Origin: Sulfurimonas sp.
Lineage (GTDB): Bacteria > Campylobacterota > Campylobacteria > Campylobacterales > Sulfurimonadaceae
NCBI GenBank assembly: GCA_022712845.1
Contig: JAFLJV010000243.1
Location: forward strand, 1 to 13,527
Length of the DNA stretch: 13,527 nucleotides
Direction of reading: 5' to 3'
Shown: one piece after another, positions 1 to 6,704 of the stretch
Position numbering within the stretch: position 1 is the first letter of the stretch
Layout of the letters: each line of letters opens with the position of its first letter
Made by a program: the position numbers and the translations under genes
Notes under the pieces: model-generated
What the model was told of the DNA's origin: nothing
The model's database searches: none
What the model saw: the letters and a program-made list of their open reading frames with translations, nothing else

Positions 1-12
1 CATTTTTATACA

Positions 13-1011
13 CTAAGTAACTGCTTTAGAAATTTGTTGATGATAATTTTTATCATATTGTTTATTATTTTTATAAAGTGAGAATGCAATAATTATAAGT
101 TTCCTCATAAGAGCAACCTGTACTACAGTTGTATGCTTACCTTTTTCTTTTAATCTTTCATAAAATGCTTTAAAAGATTCATCATATCGTACAGCACTCA
201 TAATTCCCATAAATAGTGATCCTCTATAAAGTTTTGATCCTGATTTAGATATACGATATTTTGATTTAACAGAAGTTCCTGATTCTTTATAGATTGGATT
301 AAGTCCTGTAAGTGAAGTTATTTGTCTTTGATTGGCATTTGGATATTTTATAAATAAGTGAAGTAGTGCTATAGCACTTATTTTGCCAATTCCTACAATA
401 GAAAGAATATTTTCATAAGCAGTTTTATATTTTTCATGACTGTAAATAACTTTTAAAACTTGTTCAATAATCTTTTTTTCTTTAGCTTCAAAAGCAGTAA
501 TACTCTTTTTGATATCCTTAATTGCATAATGACTAGCATCTTTACTTTGTAGTGATTCAAGATGATTTTTAGACATAGTTTTTTGTTTTACAGTAAACTT
601 GTAATAAGACATCAACTCTTTAATTGTTTCTATATCTTCATCATACACAGGTACACAAATTTGCTTAGCTTTTGCTAATGTAATAGCTTGTGCTAAAACT
701 CTTGCATCTTCAATATCATTTTTGACTTCAACACCTATTGCCTTTGCATAATTATGAAACTGTTTTGGATTGATTATAAAACATTTAATGTTTTTATCAG
801 AGCAGTACTTTCGTAAAGCTTCAGAGTAGTTTCCTGTTGGTTCAAAGATATATACTAAAGAATCTATCTCTTTTTTGAATATCTTTTTGAGTTTAGAGTG
901 GAGTTGTTTTATACCTTGAAGTGAGTTTTTGATTTCAAGGTCTTGTTTGTTTTTTTGAATATGAATATTTATACTTGACTTAGATACATCAAGTCCGATA
1001 CAATTAAACAT
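13..1011 (-). CDS. IS110-family DEDD transposase (bridge-RNA-guided recombinase type)
   Basis: This 332-residue protein is full length for the family. The N-terminal RuvC-like DEDD domain shows D8 in GLDVSK, E57 in FEPTGNY, and D99 and D102 in NDIEDARV. A coiled middle region follows. A helix-hairpin-helix-like segment sits near residues 202-217 (SIVGIGKISA), and the C-terminal Transposase_20 domain has LTGLNP and then ESGTS, where S244 is the likely conserved nucleophilic serine. In IS110 proteins the DEDD domain and this serine together form the recombinase active site, guided by an RNA from the element. The start is supported by AGGAGG on the minus strand (1018-1023), 6 bases before ATG. 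A TATAAT box at 1027-1032 is so close that a transcript from it would begin within the ribosome binding site, so transcription probably enters from further upstream. The frame is intact, with no sign of decay. Confidence 0.93.
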   Translation of the reverse strand: MFNCIGLDVSKSSINIHIQKNKQDLEIKNSLQGIKQLHSKLKKIFKKEIDSLVYIFEPTGNYSEALRKYCSDKNIKCFIINPKQFHNYAKAIGVEVKNDIEDARVLAQAITLAKAKQICVPVYDEDIETIKELMSYYKFTVKQKTMSKNHLESLQSKDASHYAIKDIKKSITAFEAKEKKIIEQVLKVIYSHEKYKTAYENILSIVGIGKISAIALLHLFIKYPNANQRQITSLTGLNPIYKESGTSVKSKYRISKSGSKLYRGSLFMGIMSAVRYDESFKAFYERLKEKGKHTTVVQVALMRKLIIIAFSLYKNNKQYDKNYHQQISKAVT

Positions 1012-1023
1012 AGTGAACCTCCT

Positions 1024-1260
1024 AATATTATATAGTGAGAGTTCGTTAGCGCAGGATTTAAATCTTGCGTGATTGAGGTAATAGTATTACACATAACTTC
1101 CCCTCGTGAATAATCCGATCTGGCTTTTATCTATTGTTGCAATCAATAAACTTATTAAAAACCGATCCAGTCGCCACTCAAGATTTAGTGTAATTATCTG
1201 ACTCGCCCTCAAGCTGGTTTTACCGCTTTTGACTGTCTACGATGTATTACTTTAACGAAC
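1024..1260 (-). ncRNA. Candidate bridge RNA region of the IS110 element
   Basis: This noncoding stretch lies directly upstream of the transposase, where IS110-group elements encode the bridge RNA that pairs with target and donor DNA. It is more GC-rich and visibly more structured than the neighbouring spacers. It contains a near-perfect palindrome at 1051-1068 (GCAGGATTT then AAATCTTGC). Reading the minus strand, it has two similar pairs of segments: CTTGAGGGCGAGT near 1201-1213 with CTTGAGTGGCGACT near 1168-1181, and CTGGATCGG near 1162-1170 with CCAGATCGG near 1114-1122. Such paired segments could belong to guide loops, but I could not assign target-binding and donor-binding loops. The RNA ends are guesses, and no promoter is clear; in this family it can form only in the circular junction. 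Confidence 0.42.
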
Positions 1261-1268
1261 GTCTCATT
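1034..1268. repeat. Imperfect inverted repeat bracketing the IS noncoding end
   Basis: The left arm GTGAGAGTTCGTTA (1035-1048) matches the reverse complement of TAACGAACGTCTCAT (1253-1267), allowing one bulged base and one G-T pair. The inner 8 bases, GTTCGTTA and TAACGAAC, are perfect. As RNA the arms could close a stem of about 14 pairs around the whole 200-base noncoding region. It may be a structural clamp for the bridge RNA or a recombination end. The relation to the element boundary is inferred. Confidence 0.5.
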
Positions 1269-1356
1269 ATTAGTATATTGTATTTTTTTAACATACGAGG
1301 ATTACCTTGTGAAAAAATCATCTCTCACGACAAACGTTATACCAAAAAGGAATTAA

Positions 1357-1779
1357 ATAGATTTAATAGCAACAATAACTGTAATAGCATTAATAATCAT
1401 AGGATTATTCCATTTTTATTGGGCTTTTGGTGGACTAATTGGTTTAGATAAGGCTTTACCAACAAAAGATGGAAAACTACTATTAAATCCAAGCAAGCCA
1501 TTAATTTTTTTTGTTGGAGTTATTCTAATTATATTTGCATATATTGCATATGCTTTACAATTTCATGATTTTACTATAGTTGAAAATAGTAATTTATATA
1601 AATATAGTGGATTATTTTTATCAGTTATTTTTACATTAAGAGCCATCGGTGAATTTAATGCTGTTGGTTTTTTTAAAAAAATAAAAAATACAGAATTTGC
1701 AATTTATGATACAAAATATTTTTCACCATTATGTTTAGCATTGGGTATTGTGTTTAGTATATTAACATATAGGATATAA
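1357..1779 (+). CDS. DUF3995-family small membrane protein; intact body, no standard start codon
   Basis: An open frame of 140 codons ends at TAA 1777-1779 and encodes a very hydrophobic protein with about four membrane segments. The N-terminal part contains FHFYWAFGG followed by LPTKDGKLLLNPSKP, which is the DUF3995 signature; later come FTLRAIGEFNAVGFF and YDTKYFSPLC. No function is known for this family. The oddity is the start: an in-frame stop lies at 1354-1356, and no ATG, GTG or TTG follows until near the C-terminus. The likely initiation codon is ATA at 1357, placed 5 bases after AAGGA (1347-1351), which suggests a single ATG to ATA change. The gene is therefore either weakly expressed from AUA or a recent pseudogene. 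It is the first gene after the IS110 element. Family assignment is confident; its coding status is not. Confidence 0.7.
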   Translation: MDLIATITVIALIIIGLFHFYWAFGGLIGLDKALPTKDGKLLLNPSKPLIFFVGVILIIFAYIAYALQFHDFTIVENSNLYKYSGLFLSVIFTLRAIGEFNAVGFFKKIKNTEFAIYDTKYFSPLCLALGIVFSILTYRI

Positions 1780-1831
1780 CACTAACAAATGTTAATATTA
1801 TAAATGATGAAAATCAAATTTTTCATAAAGA

Positions 1832-2209
1832 ATGAATATGCAAATAAATACAACTTTTGACAATAATATAAATTCAATAATAGTGCGTATGCCTGAAGAG
1901 ATTACATTTGAGATATTAAAACTTTGGGAAGAAGAGTTATTAGAATTAATATCAAAAATAGAAGAAAATGAAGATATTTCACTTTTAATTGATACTAATA
2001 AACATAATTTCAAATCTATTGAATGTTTGAAATTATTAAGAGAGATACTATCAAATGCCCATACAAAATATAGTTTTTCAAAATTTGCGTTTATTCAGCC
2101 TAGGCAACATAGAGAACCTAATATTATTAATTCAAAAGAAGGATATTTTATCAATTTCGAAGATGCTTACTGCTGGTTACAAGATAAGGAGAATTTATGC
2201 ATCATATAA
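1832..2209 (+). CDS. Hypothetical protein, possible STAS/SpoIIAA-like fold
   Basis: This 125-residue soluble protein has no signal peptide or membrane segment. It begins with a strand-like stretch (NSIIVRMPEEIT), followed by a charged helix (residues about 27-46), a strand SLLIDTNKHNF, a helix KLLREIL, a strand SFSKFAFIQP, and a final FINFEDAYCWLQ. This alternation, with a penultimate segment where a residue name is attributed after 'FEDA', resembles STAS or SpoIIAA-like proteins, but I see no diagnostic motif, so the function is unknown. The start at 1832 follows AAAG weakly; ATG at 1838 is an equal alternative. Its last 13 bases overlap the following HAD gene, whose ribosome binding site lies inside this gene, so the two are probably translated together. 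The preceding 52 bases hold a TATTAT box near 1796-1801. Confidence 0.72.
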   Translation: MNMQINTTFDNNINSIIVRMPEEITFEILKLWEEELLELISKIEENEDISLLIDTNKHNFKSIECLKLLREILSNAHTKYSFSKFAFIQPRQHREPNIINSKEGYFINFEDAYCWLQDKENLCII

Positions 2210-2835
2210 TGTTTGATGTCGATGGTACTTTAGTTCAATCATATAAATTCGATACAAAATGCTATACTGAATCTATTTTTGAAGTTCTTGGTCACAACAT
2301 AAATACTGACTGGACAAAATATCAACACATTACAGATAGTGGAATCTTCTCTCAGCATCTAAAAAACATCAGTCTTTGTAATGAAGAAGATGGATTGCAA
2401 CAAAAGGTAAAAGATGTATTTATAAAAAGAACAGCAAGCTATATAAGTAAAAACCCTGTACAAGAGATATTAGGAGCATCTAAATTTATCGAAAAATTAA
2501 AAAGTATTGAAAATATAAGCATTTCCATTGCTACGGGAGGTTGGTTTGAGACAGCATCAATGAAACTAGAGTCAGCAGGCATAGATATTTCAGGAATTCC
2601 TATAGCCTCATCAAGCGAGCATTTTTCTCGTACTGAGATTATGAAACTAGCTATGAGTAAAGCAAAAATCACAAATGAGCATAAAATTACATACTTTGGT
2701 GATGCGAAATGGGATCAAGAAGCTTCTGATAAGTTGGGTTTTAATTTCATATTAGTTGGAAATGCAATTAAACATAGTAAAATTATAAATGATTTTAAGT
2801 CAGTTGATAAAGCTATGAAATTTATAGGTTTATGA
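2197..2835 (+). CDS. HAD-superfamily hydrolase (phosphoglycolate phosphatase-like)
   Basis: This 212-residue cytoplasmic protein carries all four HAD motifs. Motif I is FDVDGT with nucleophile D7 and acid/base D9. Motif II is T113 in IATGG. Motif III is K150 in RTEIMK. Motif IV is FGDAKWD with D169 and D173 for Mg2+ binding. The helical cap lies between motif I and II (residues about 15-95), as in type C1 phosphatases acting on small phosphorylated metabolites; the substrate cannot be read. The start at 2197 is favoured because AAGGAG (2186-2191) lies 5 bases upstream; a second ATG at residue 5 lacks such a site. It overlaps the STAS-like gene by 13 bases and is followed 24 bases later by a GNAT gene, so the three probably form one transcription unit. 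Confidence 0.9.
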   Translation: MHHIMFDVDGTLVQSYKFDTKCYTESIFEVLGHNINTDWTKYQHITDSGIFSQHLKNISLCNEEDGLQQKVKDVFIKRTASYISKNPVQEILGASKFIEKLKSIENISISIATGGWFETASMKLESAGIDISGIPIASSSEHFSRTEIMKLAMSKAKITNEHKITYFGDAKWDQEASDKLGFNFILVGNAIKHSKIINDFKSVDKAMKFIGL

Positions 2836-2859
2836 AAAACATCAAAAAAAGGAAACTAA

Positions 2860-3291
2860 TTGAAGTTAAAATGGATATATACTTGTGATGAAATTGATTG
2901 GGATGAACTATCAAATTTATACAAGATAGCACCATTAGGTGATAAACAACCTGATGATTTAAAAATCGTATTTTCAAACAGTAGATACAAATGTTTTATC
3001 TATCATAATAATACCTTAATTGGTGTAGGAAGAGCCTTAGCAGATGGTTTTGACTGCTCTTATATTTGTGATATTGCTGTTCATCCTGATTATCAAAAAC
3101 AAGGTATAGGCAAAAGTATTGTTGATAAGCTTCTTGAGTTTTCTAAAGGGTATCAAAAAATTATTTTATTTTCATGCATTGGAAAAGAAGGATTTTATTC
3201 AAAGCTTGGATTTGTAAAAATGAATACTGCAATGGCTATGTTTAAAAACCAAGAAAAAGCAATTGAAATTGGACTTCTTAGTAAGGTATGA
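2860..3291 (+). CDS. GNAT-family N-acetyltransferase
   Basis: This 143-residue cytoplasmic protein should transfer an acetyl group from acetyl-CoA to an amine; the acceptor is unknown. The acetyl-CoA motif A is clear at residues 71-90 (DIAVHPDYQKQGIGKSIV), with the pyrophosphate-binding loop QKQGIG at 79-84, and the C-terminal FYSKLGF (112-118) is the usual motif B ending. It starts at TTG 2860, six bases after AAGGA (2849-2853), and there is no ATG nearby in frame. The gene is 24 bases downstream of the HAD gene on the same strand, which suggests co-transcription. It converges on the marR gene; the 67-base gap between them has A/T runs but no convincing hairpin terminator. Confidence 0.9.
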   Translation: MKLKWIYTCDEIDWDELSNLYKIAPLGDKQPDDLKIVFSNSRYKCFIYHNNTLIGVGRALADGFDCSYICDIAVHPDYQKQGIGKSIVDKLLEFSKGYQKIILFSCIGKEGFYSKLGFVKMNTAMAMFKNQEKAIEIGLLSKV

Positions 3292-3358
3292 TAAGAATCA
3301 AAAACAATAATTTTCATCTTTGAATTAAATTTTAAAATATACTTTTTAATTTAGTAAT

Positions 3359-3847
3359 TTATACTGTACTTGCATTCATTAGGAATTTCTTTAATATTAA
3401 ATTGATAGATTTCCTATCTTCTTTAGTCAAAACTGCTATTAATCTAGTTTGCGTTTCCACATGATCATTGAGCACCTTATCAATGAGTGAGTGTCCTTCA
3501 TTTGTCAGTGATATAATAAAACTTCTCGCATCTTTCGGATTTGATATACGTTCAACAAGACCTACTTTAACAAGTTGGTCAATTCTGTTTGTCATTGTCC
3601 CTGAAGTTACCATTGTACTAGCCATCAAATCACTTGGCGAAAGACCGTAAGGTGCACCTGAGCGTCGTATAGTTGCCAACACGTCAAATTTAGCTCCATT
3701 TAAGCCATGAACACAAAAGGTTTTATCCATCTCTCGTACAAGATGTTGTGACAACTGTTTAATGCGACCAATAACTTCCATAGGCTCAACATCAAGATCA
3801 GGTCGTTCTTGATGCCACTGTTCTATAATTTTATCTACACGATCCAT
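3359..3847 (-). CDS. MarR-family transcriptional regulator
   Basis: This 162-residue winged helix-turn-helix protein matches the MarR family in length and layout. Helices at both ends form the dimer interface. The recognition part is LSPSDLMASTMVTSGTMTNR followed by DQLVKVGLVERI, and the wing carries NPKDARSF with the typical D-x-R. A cysteine (C45, in FCVHG) near the N-terminal helices could sense oxidants or electrophiles, but this is inference. The gene is divergent from an exported DJ-1/PfpI gene, and the 130-base space between them holds two identical palindromes that suit a MarR dimer. The obvious reading is a repressor controlling itself and its neighbour. The start at 3847 follows a weak AGGG. 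Ligand unknown. Confidence 0.92.
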   Translation of the reverse strand: MDRVDKIIEQWHQERPDLDVEPMEVIGRIKQLSQHLVREMDKTFCVHGLNGAKFDVLATIRRSGAPYGLSPSDLMASTMVTSGTMTNRIDQLVKVGLVERISNPKDARSFIISLTNEGHSLIDKVLNDHVETQTRLIAVLTKEDRKSINLILKKFLMNASTV

Positions 3848-3895
3848 ATGTTTTACCCTATTTTTAATTAAGTATATTATATCCTAAGATATATT

Positions 3896-3913
3896 TATCT
3901 TGACATCAAGATA
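3896..3913. promoter_or_regulatory. Operator copy 1, palindrome in the marR / DJ-1 spacer
   Basis: The sequence TATCTTGACATCAAGATA has perfect 8-base arms (TATCTTGA and TCAAGATA) around a CA centre. It overlaps the -35 box (TTGACA 3900-3905) of the rightward promoter and lies just upstream of the TATAAT box (minus strand, 3876-3881) that probably serves marR. Size and symmetry fit a MarR dimer site. Confidence 0.75.
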
Positions 3914-3928
3914 TTATTTAGCTACAAT
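3900..3928 (+). promoter_or_regulatory. Sigma70-type promoter for the DJ-1/PfpI gene
   Basis: A perfect -35 box TTGACA (3900-3905) and -10 box TACAAT (3923-3928) are separated by 17 bases. The -35 box is part of operator copy 1, and the start point falls in operator copy 2, so repression by the neighbouring MarR protein is likely. Confidence 0.72.
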
Positions 3929-3933
3929 CCTAT

Positions 3934-3951
3934 TATCTTGACATCAAGATA
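3934..3951. promoter_or_regulatory. Operator copy 2, identical palindrome
   Basis: This is an exact second copy of TATCTTGACATCAAGATA, 38 bases centre to centre from copy 1. It covers the predicted transcription start (about 3934-3936) of the DJ-1/PfpI gene. Together the copies would block both polymerase binding and start. Confidence 0.75.
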
Positions 3952-3977
3952 AATAATATAAGAAGGAAAATAATATT

Positions 3978-4730
3978 ATGAGATTTTTTACTAATTTAAT
4001 GGTTATGCTATTGATAACCTTTATCCCAATAATCAGCTATGCTGAAAACAGCCCAAAAATATTATTAGTTCTCACTAGCCACACTCAATTAGGAGATACA
4101 GGCAAAAAAACAGGATTTTGGTTGCCTGAACTAACACATCCATATTATGAGTTTAAAAAGGCAGGTTATTTAATTGATGTTGCTAGTATTCAAGGTGGTG
4201 TCGCACCAGTAGACTCCAAAAGCCTTAAAGAGCCAGATGATGCTCATCAGCTCTTTTTACAAGATGCTGAATTAATGGCAAAGGTATTTACTACATTATC
4301 GCTTTCAGAAGTTAATCCTAACGCATATCAAGCGGTAGTATTTGCTGGAGGATCAGGTCCAATGTGGGATTTTCCAAACAATGAACATGTTAATCGTGTG
4401 GCAACTACTATATATGAAAACAAGGGTATTGTCTCTGCAATTTGTCATGGTTCGGCAGCACTTGTTAATATTAAATTGTCAAATGGAAAATACTTAATTG
4501 CAGGTAAAAAAATTGCTGCTTTTACAAATGAAGAAGAAGAGGAGTTAAAACTGACCCAAGTTGTGCCTTTTCTCTTACAGGACAAGCTTATAGAACGCGG
4601 TGCCAAGCATATTTATGGTAAGCCTTGGAAAGAAAATGTGGTTGTTGATGGCCGCCTGATTACAGGACAAAACCCAGCATCAGCAAAAAAAGTAGCTAAA
4701 AAAATCATTAAACATTTAAAGGTACAATAA
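3978..4730 (+). CDS. Exported DJ-1/PfpI-family protein (class I glutamine amidotransferase-like, Hsp31 type)
   Basis: The protein has 250 residues. Residues 1-22 form a signal peptide ending SYA-EN, so the protein is probably periplasmic, unusual for this mostly cytoplasmic family. The DJ-1/PfpI domain starts at PKILLVLTS; GFWLPELTHPY (46-56) carries the conserved acid E51, and the nucleophile elbow is AICHG with C156 and H157. A GQNPASA segment (230-236) near the C-terminus is typical of the group. Relatives act as glyoxalase III, chaperone or protein deglycase; which applies here is unknown. The AAGGAAA ribosome site (3963-3969) lies about 8 bases before ATG. It is divergent from marR under a double operator, which suggests induction by reactive electrophiles or oxidants. 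Confidence 0.9.
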   Translation: MRFFTNLMVMLLITFIPIISYAENSPKILLVLTSHTQLGDTGKKTGFWLPELTHPYYEFKKAGYLIDVASIQGGVAPVDSKSLKEPDDAHQLFLQDAELMAKVFTTLSLSEVNPNAYQAVVFAGGSGPMWDFPNNEHVNRVATTIYENKGIVSAICHGSAALVNIKLSNGKYLIAGKKIAAFTNEEEEELKLTQVVPFLLQDKLIERGAKHIYGKPWKENVVVDGRLITGQNPASAKKVAKKIIKHLKVQ

Positions 4731-4738
4731 GTATATAC

Positions 4739-4758
4739 CCCAAAGTAAAAACTTTGGG
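4739..4758. repeat. Short perfect hairpin between convergent genes
   Basis: CCCAAAGT and ACTTTGGG form an 8-base stem around AAAA. It lies between the DJ-1/PfpI gene and the opposing cytochrome gene. On neither strand does a clear T-tract follow, so it is a weak candidate for an intrinsic terminator. It resembles the hairpin at 8251-8267. Confidence 0.45.
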
Positions 4759-4810
4759 AGAAGGAGAGGTTTTAGGAGGATGATTTTATAAAATAGTGAG
4801 ATTTGTTATT

Positions 4811-5137
4811 CTACTTTTTAAATGAAGCTATATGTGCAGATATCGCTTTGATATCATCTTTTGAAAGATTTGCAACTTGACCTTTCATAAGACCTTTCAT
4901 AGCCCCACCGTAAGTACCAGCATTATAACCATTCATCGATGTGTTAAGCTCTTCTTCCGTCATATCTGCAATAACTTTTGACTTACCTAAAGCAACTTTT
5001 TCACCTGTAGCACCATGACAACCAGCACACTTGTTGTAAAGTGCGGCACCATCAGCAGCGAACAGTGTTGATGACCCAATAATAGCACCTGCTATAACTA
5101 AAGATTTTAATGTTTTTGTTATCGTTGTAGTTTTCAT
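4811..5137 (-). CDS. Class I c-type cytochrome (c553-like), periplasmic
   Basis: This 108-residue electron carrier has a signal peptide (residues 1 to about 28, ending LFAAD), one haem-attachment motif CAGCH (C37, C40, H41), and a methionine-containing segment YGGAMKGLM (76-84) that should supply the sixth haem ligand. The size matches small cytochrome c553 proteins of Campylobacterota, which carry electrons to terminal oxidases or other respiratory enzymes. The start is set at 5137, not the longer 5173 frame, because AAAGGAG lies 6 bases before this ATG and the signal peptide begins here. It follows another CXXCH gene on the same strand after 59 bases. The gap holds an AATTG-N5-CAATT inverted repeat (5176-5190) and no obvious -10 box. 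Confidence 0.92.
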   Translation of the reverse strand: MKTTTITKTLKSLVIAGAIIGSSTLFAADGAALYNKCAGCHGATGEKVALGKSKVIADMTEEELNTSMNGYNAGTYGGAMKGLMKGQVANLSKDDIKAISAHIASFKK

Positions 5138-5196
5138 TTGAAACTCCTTTGTTTGATGGAGTAAGTTTAACAACTAATTGTGAGGCAATTGTGTAA

Positions 5197-5526
5197 TCAG
5201 TTTAGTTTTCCAAAAACTTTATACTTCTCCCAGTAAACATCAACAGCCTCTTTTAACTCTATTTCACTAAGTTTACTTTTTTTCTTTATCCCAAATCCAC
5301 TTATAAATGAATCAGACATAACTGTAGTCTCATAAGCAGGATATTTTAGATAACTTATAATTGCATTTTTCATATCTGTTTCGCTACTATATATAAGTAG
5401 ATATTTATAAAAATATTTATCTATACTTACTGGTAACTGCTCATGACACTTTACACAATTGTTCTCATATACATCAGCATTTACAAAACAAAACATAAAA
5501 GAAAGCATTAAAATTATTTTTACCAT
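5197..5526 (-). CDS. Small exported CXXCH (single-haem) protein
   Basis: The protein has 109 residues. It has a signal peptide (1 to about 17, ending FVNA) and a CVKCH haem motif (C24, C27, H28) right after cleavage. The rest is helical and tyrosine- and lysine-rich (KYFYKYLLIYSSE), unlike a normal class I cytochrome, and a possible Met ligand lies at M70. I do not recognise a named family. Its start overlaps the end of the histidine kinase gene by 7 bases (ATGGTAA), so it is translationally coupled to the sensor. The likely role is a periplasmic redox or haem partner of the two-component system, either as input to the sensor or as its output; this is inferred from context only. Confidence 0.82.
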   Translation of the reverse strand: MVKIILMLSFMFCFVNADVYENNCVKCHEQLPVSIDKYFYKYLLIYSSETDMKNAIISYLKYPAYETTVMSDSFISGFGIKKKSKLSEIELKEAVDVYWEKYKVFGKLN

Positions 5527-6704
5527 GATACACTCACTTTTGTTCCTATATTCTCTTTAGAATTTATATCAATTTTCAGATTATACTCTTTAGAAATTGT
5601 AGAGACTATGCTTAACCCTATCCCAAAGCCTCCGCTACTTTTGTTAAACCTTGTATATCTATCTTGTATCTTAGAGATATCATCTTCAGATATTCCTATA
5701 CCAGAATCCTCTACACTAAATCCTTTATTCTCTACACTTACAGTGATTTTCCCACCTATTTTATTGTATTTAATTGCATTTGATAATAGGTTATCTAAAA
5801 GTTTTGAAATTTTAAACTTATCTATATGTAGTGTTGTTTTTCCTATGACGGCTAAACTAAGTGTTACTTTTCTAGCGAGTGCAAGTGAGGTAAAATACTC
5901 CACTCTTTCTATAGCTAACTGTTCTATATCTATATCCTCATCATTAGAAATTATTTGATTACCAAGTGCTAAATAGGTTAAATCTTGATAAATATTTGAT
6001 ACTGTTTTTGCACCTATATCAATCCTCTGTATCTTTTTTAATAATTTTTCATCTAGTGTTGATTTATCTATCATCTCTATGTTCGCAACTATTGTACTAA
6101 CTGGTGTATTTAACTCATGGGTTGTGTCTTTTATAAACTTATCTAGCAAGTTTATGGCATCACGCATCGGTTTTAAAAACAATCGAAGTAAAACATAACC
6201 TATAACTAACATAAACAAAAATGTTATACCACCAAAAATTATAATCTCTTTTTTAGTTTGCTCTAGCCACACTTTATCATCTTTCATCTCCACTACAATA
6301 AACATAGCACCAAGGTAGTAAGATTCAGGTATATTAACCAGATAAATCACTTCATTTTCAAGATATAAAATCTTATCTAGTCTTAGTTTTATTTTTGATG
6401 TTGAAAATATTAACTTTTGCTCACTATCAAAAATAGCCGAGTTAAACTTATCACTTCTTGGATAAAGTTGTGTTTTATCAAAATTTATATGTAAGTGTTT
6501 AAGATCTTCGACAAGCTCTTTGGAATATTTTTGCAAGGTTGATTTTTTTTGTTGAAGCATCAAATCTTTTTGAAGTTCAAAATAGATAAAAGAAAAAACA
6601 GATATGATAATAACTGTTAGTAAAATATACAGAGATAAAAATCTAAAAAGAGTCTGTTTTTCACTTTGATGAAAATCTGTACCCAAGCTTTTTGATGCTA
6701 ACAA
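5520..6704 (-). CDS. Membrane sensor histidine kinase
   Basis: This 394-residue inner-membrane kinase has a first membrane segment at about 20-42, a periplasmic sensor domain of about 110 residues (43-152), a second segment at about 153-177, then a dimerisation domain with H196 in DTTHELNTP. The ATPase domain has the N box with N305 (KLLDNLLSNAIKYN), G1 box DSGIGIS (333-339) and G2 box GGFGIGL (358-364). All catalytic elements are present. The best start is TTG at 6704, because AAAGGA sits about 5 bases upstream and no ATG occurs before residue 48. It overlaps the response regulator gene by 44 bases and the CXXCH gene by 7. The sensor domain is not a type I recognise; it contains no cysteine, so direct haem attachment is not expected. 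Confidence 0.93.
   Translation of the reverse strand: MLASKSLGTDFHQSEKQTLFRFLSLYILLTVIIISVFSFIYFELQKDLMLQQKKSTLQKYSKELVEDLKHLHINFDKTQLYPRSDKFNSAIFDSEQKLIFSTSKIKLRLDKILYLENEVIYLVNIPESYYLGAMFIVVEMKDDKVWLEQTKKEIIIFGGITFLFMLVIGYVLLRLFLKPMRDAINLLDKFIKDTTHELNTPVSTIVANIEMIDKSTLDEKLLKKIQRIDIGAKTVSNIYQDLTYLALGNQIISNDEDIDIEQLAIERVEYFTSLALARKVTLSLAVIGKTTLHIDKFKISKLLDNLLSNAIKYNKIGGKITVSVENKGFSVEDSGIGISEDDISKIQDRYTRFNKSSGGFGIGLSIVSTISKEYNLKIDINSKENIGTKVSVSW

Larger units (their letters stand above)
1..1260 (-). mobile_element. IS110-family insertion sequence (right end cut by window)
   Basis: The element is defined by a complete DEDD-type transposase plus about 250 bases of noncoding DNA upstream of it. 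Family members lack classical terminal inverted repeats and carry a structured noncoding end, and this layout fits. The transposase stop lies 13 bases from the window start, so the right end is at or beyond position 1. The left boundary cannot be fixed by eye: 1260 is only the outer edge of the inverted repeat at 1041-1048 / 1253-1260. The true edge could be anywhere up to about 1350, where the DUF3995 gene begins. No target duplication is expected for this family. Confidence 0.72.

Noticed and set aside
1041..1260. Integron attC-like site, suggested by GTTCGTTAG and TAACGAAC arms
   Set aside because: The arms do not fit the attC core consensus, the spacing is long, and no integrase or cassette array is present.
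1242..1451. Plus-strand open frame of 69 codons ahead of DUF3995
   Set aside because: It overlaps the noncoding IS end and the DUF3995 body in another frame, has no ribosome site, and its sequence is low-complexity.
4739..4758. Hairpin as a rho-independent terminator
   Set aside because: No T-tract follows on either strand; kept only as a repeat.
5138..5173. Upstream ATG extending the c553-type cytochrome by 12 residues
   Set aside because: It has no ribosome site and would put extra residues before an otherwise normal signal peptide; AAAGGAG marks the ATG at 5137.
5608..5958. Plus-strand open frame of 116 codons inside the kinase gene
   Set aside because: It is antisense to a well-supported kinase domain and its translation is leucine/serine-rich without any motif. 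The same applies to the antisense frames at 1798-2013, 2439-2672, 3468-3650, 8396-8653 and 9568-9756, and to the other-frame reading at 11523-11720.
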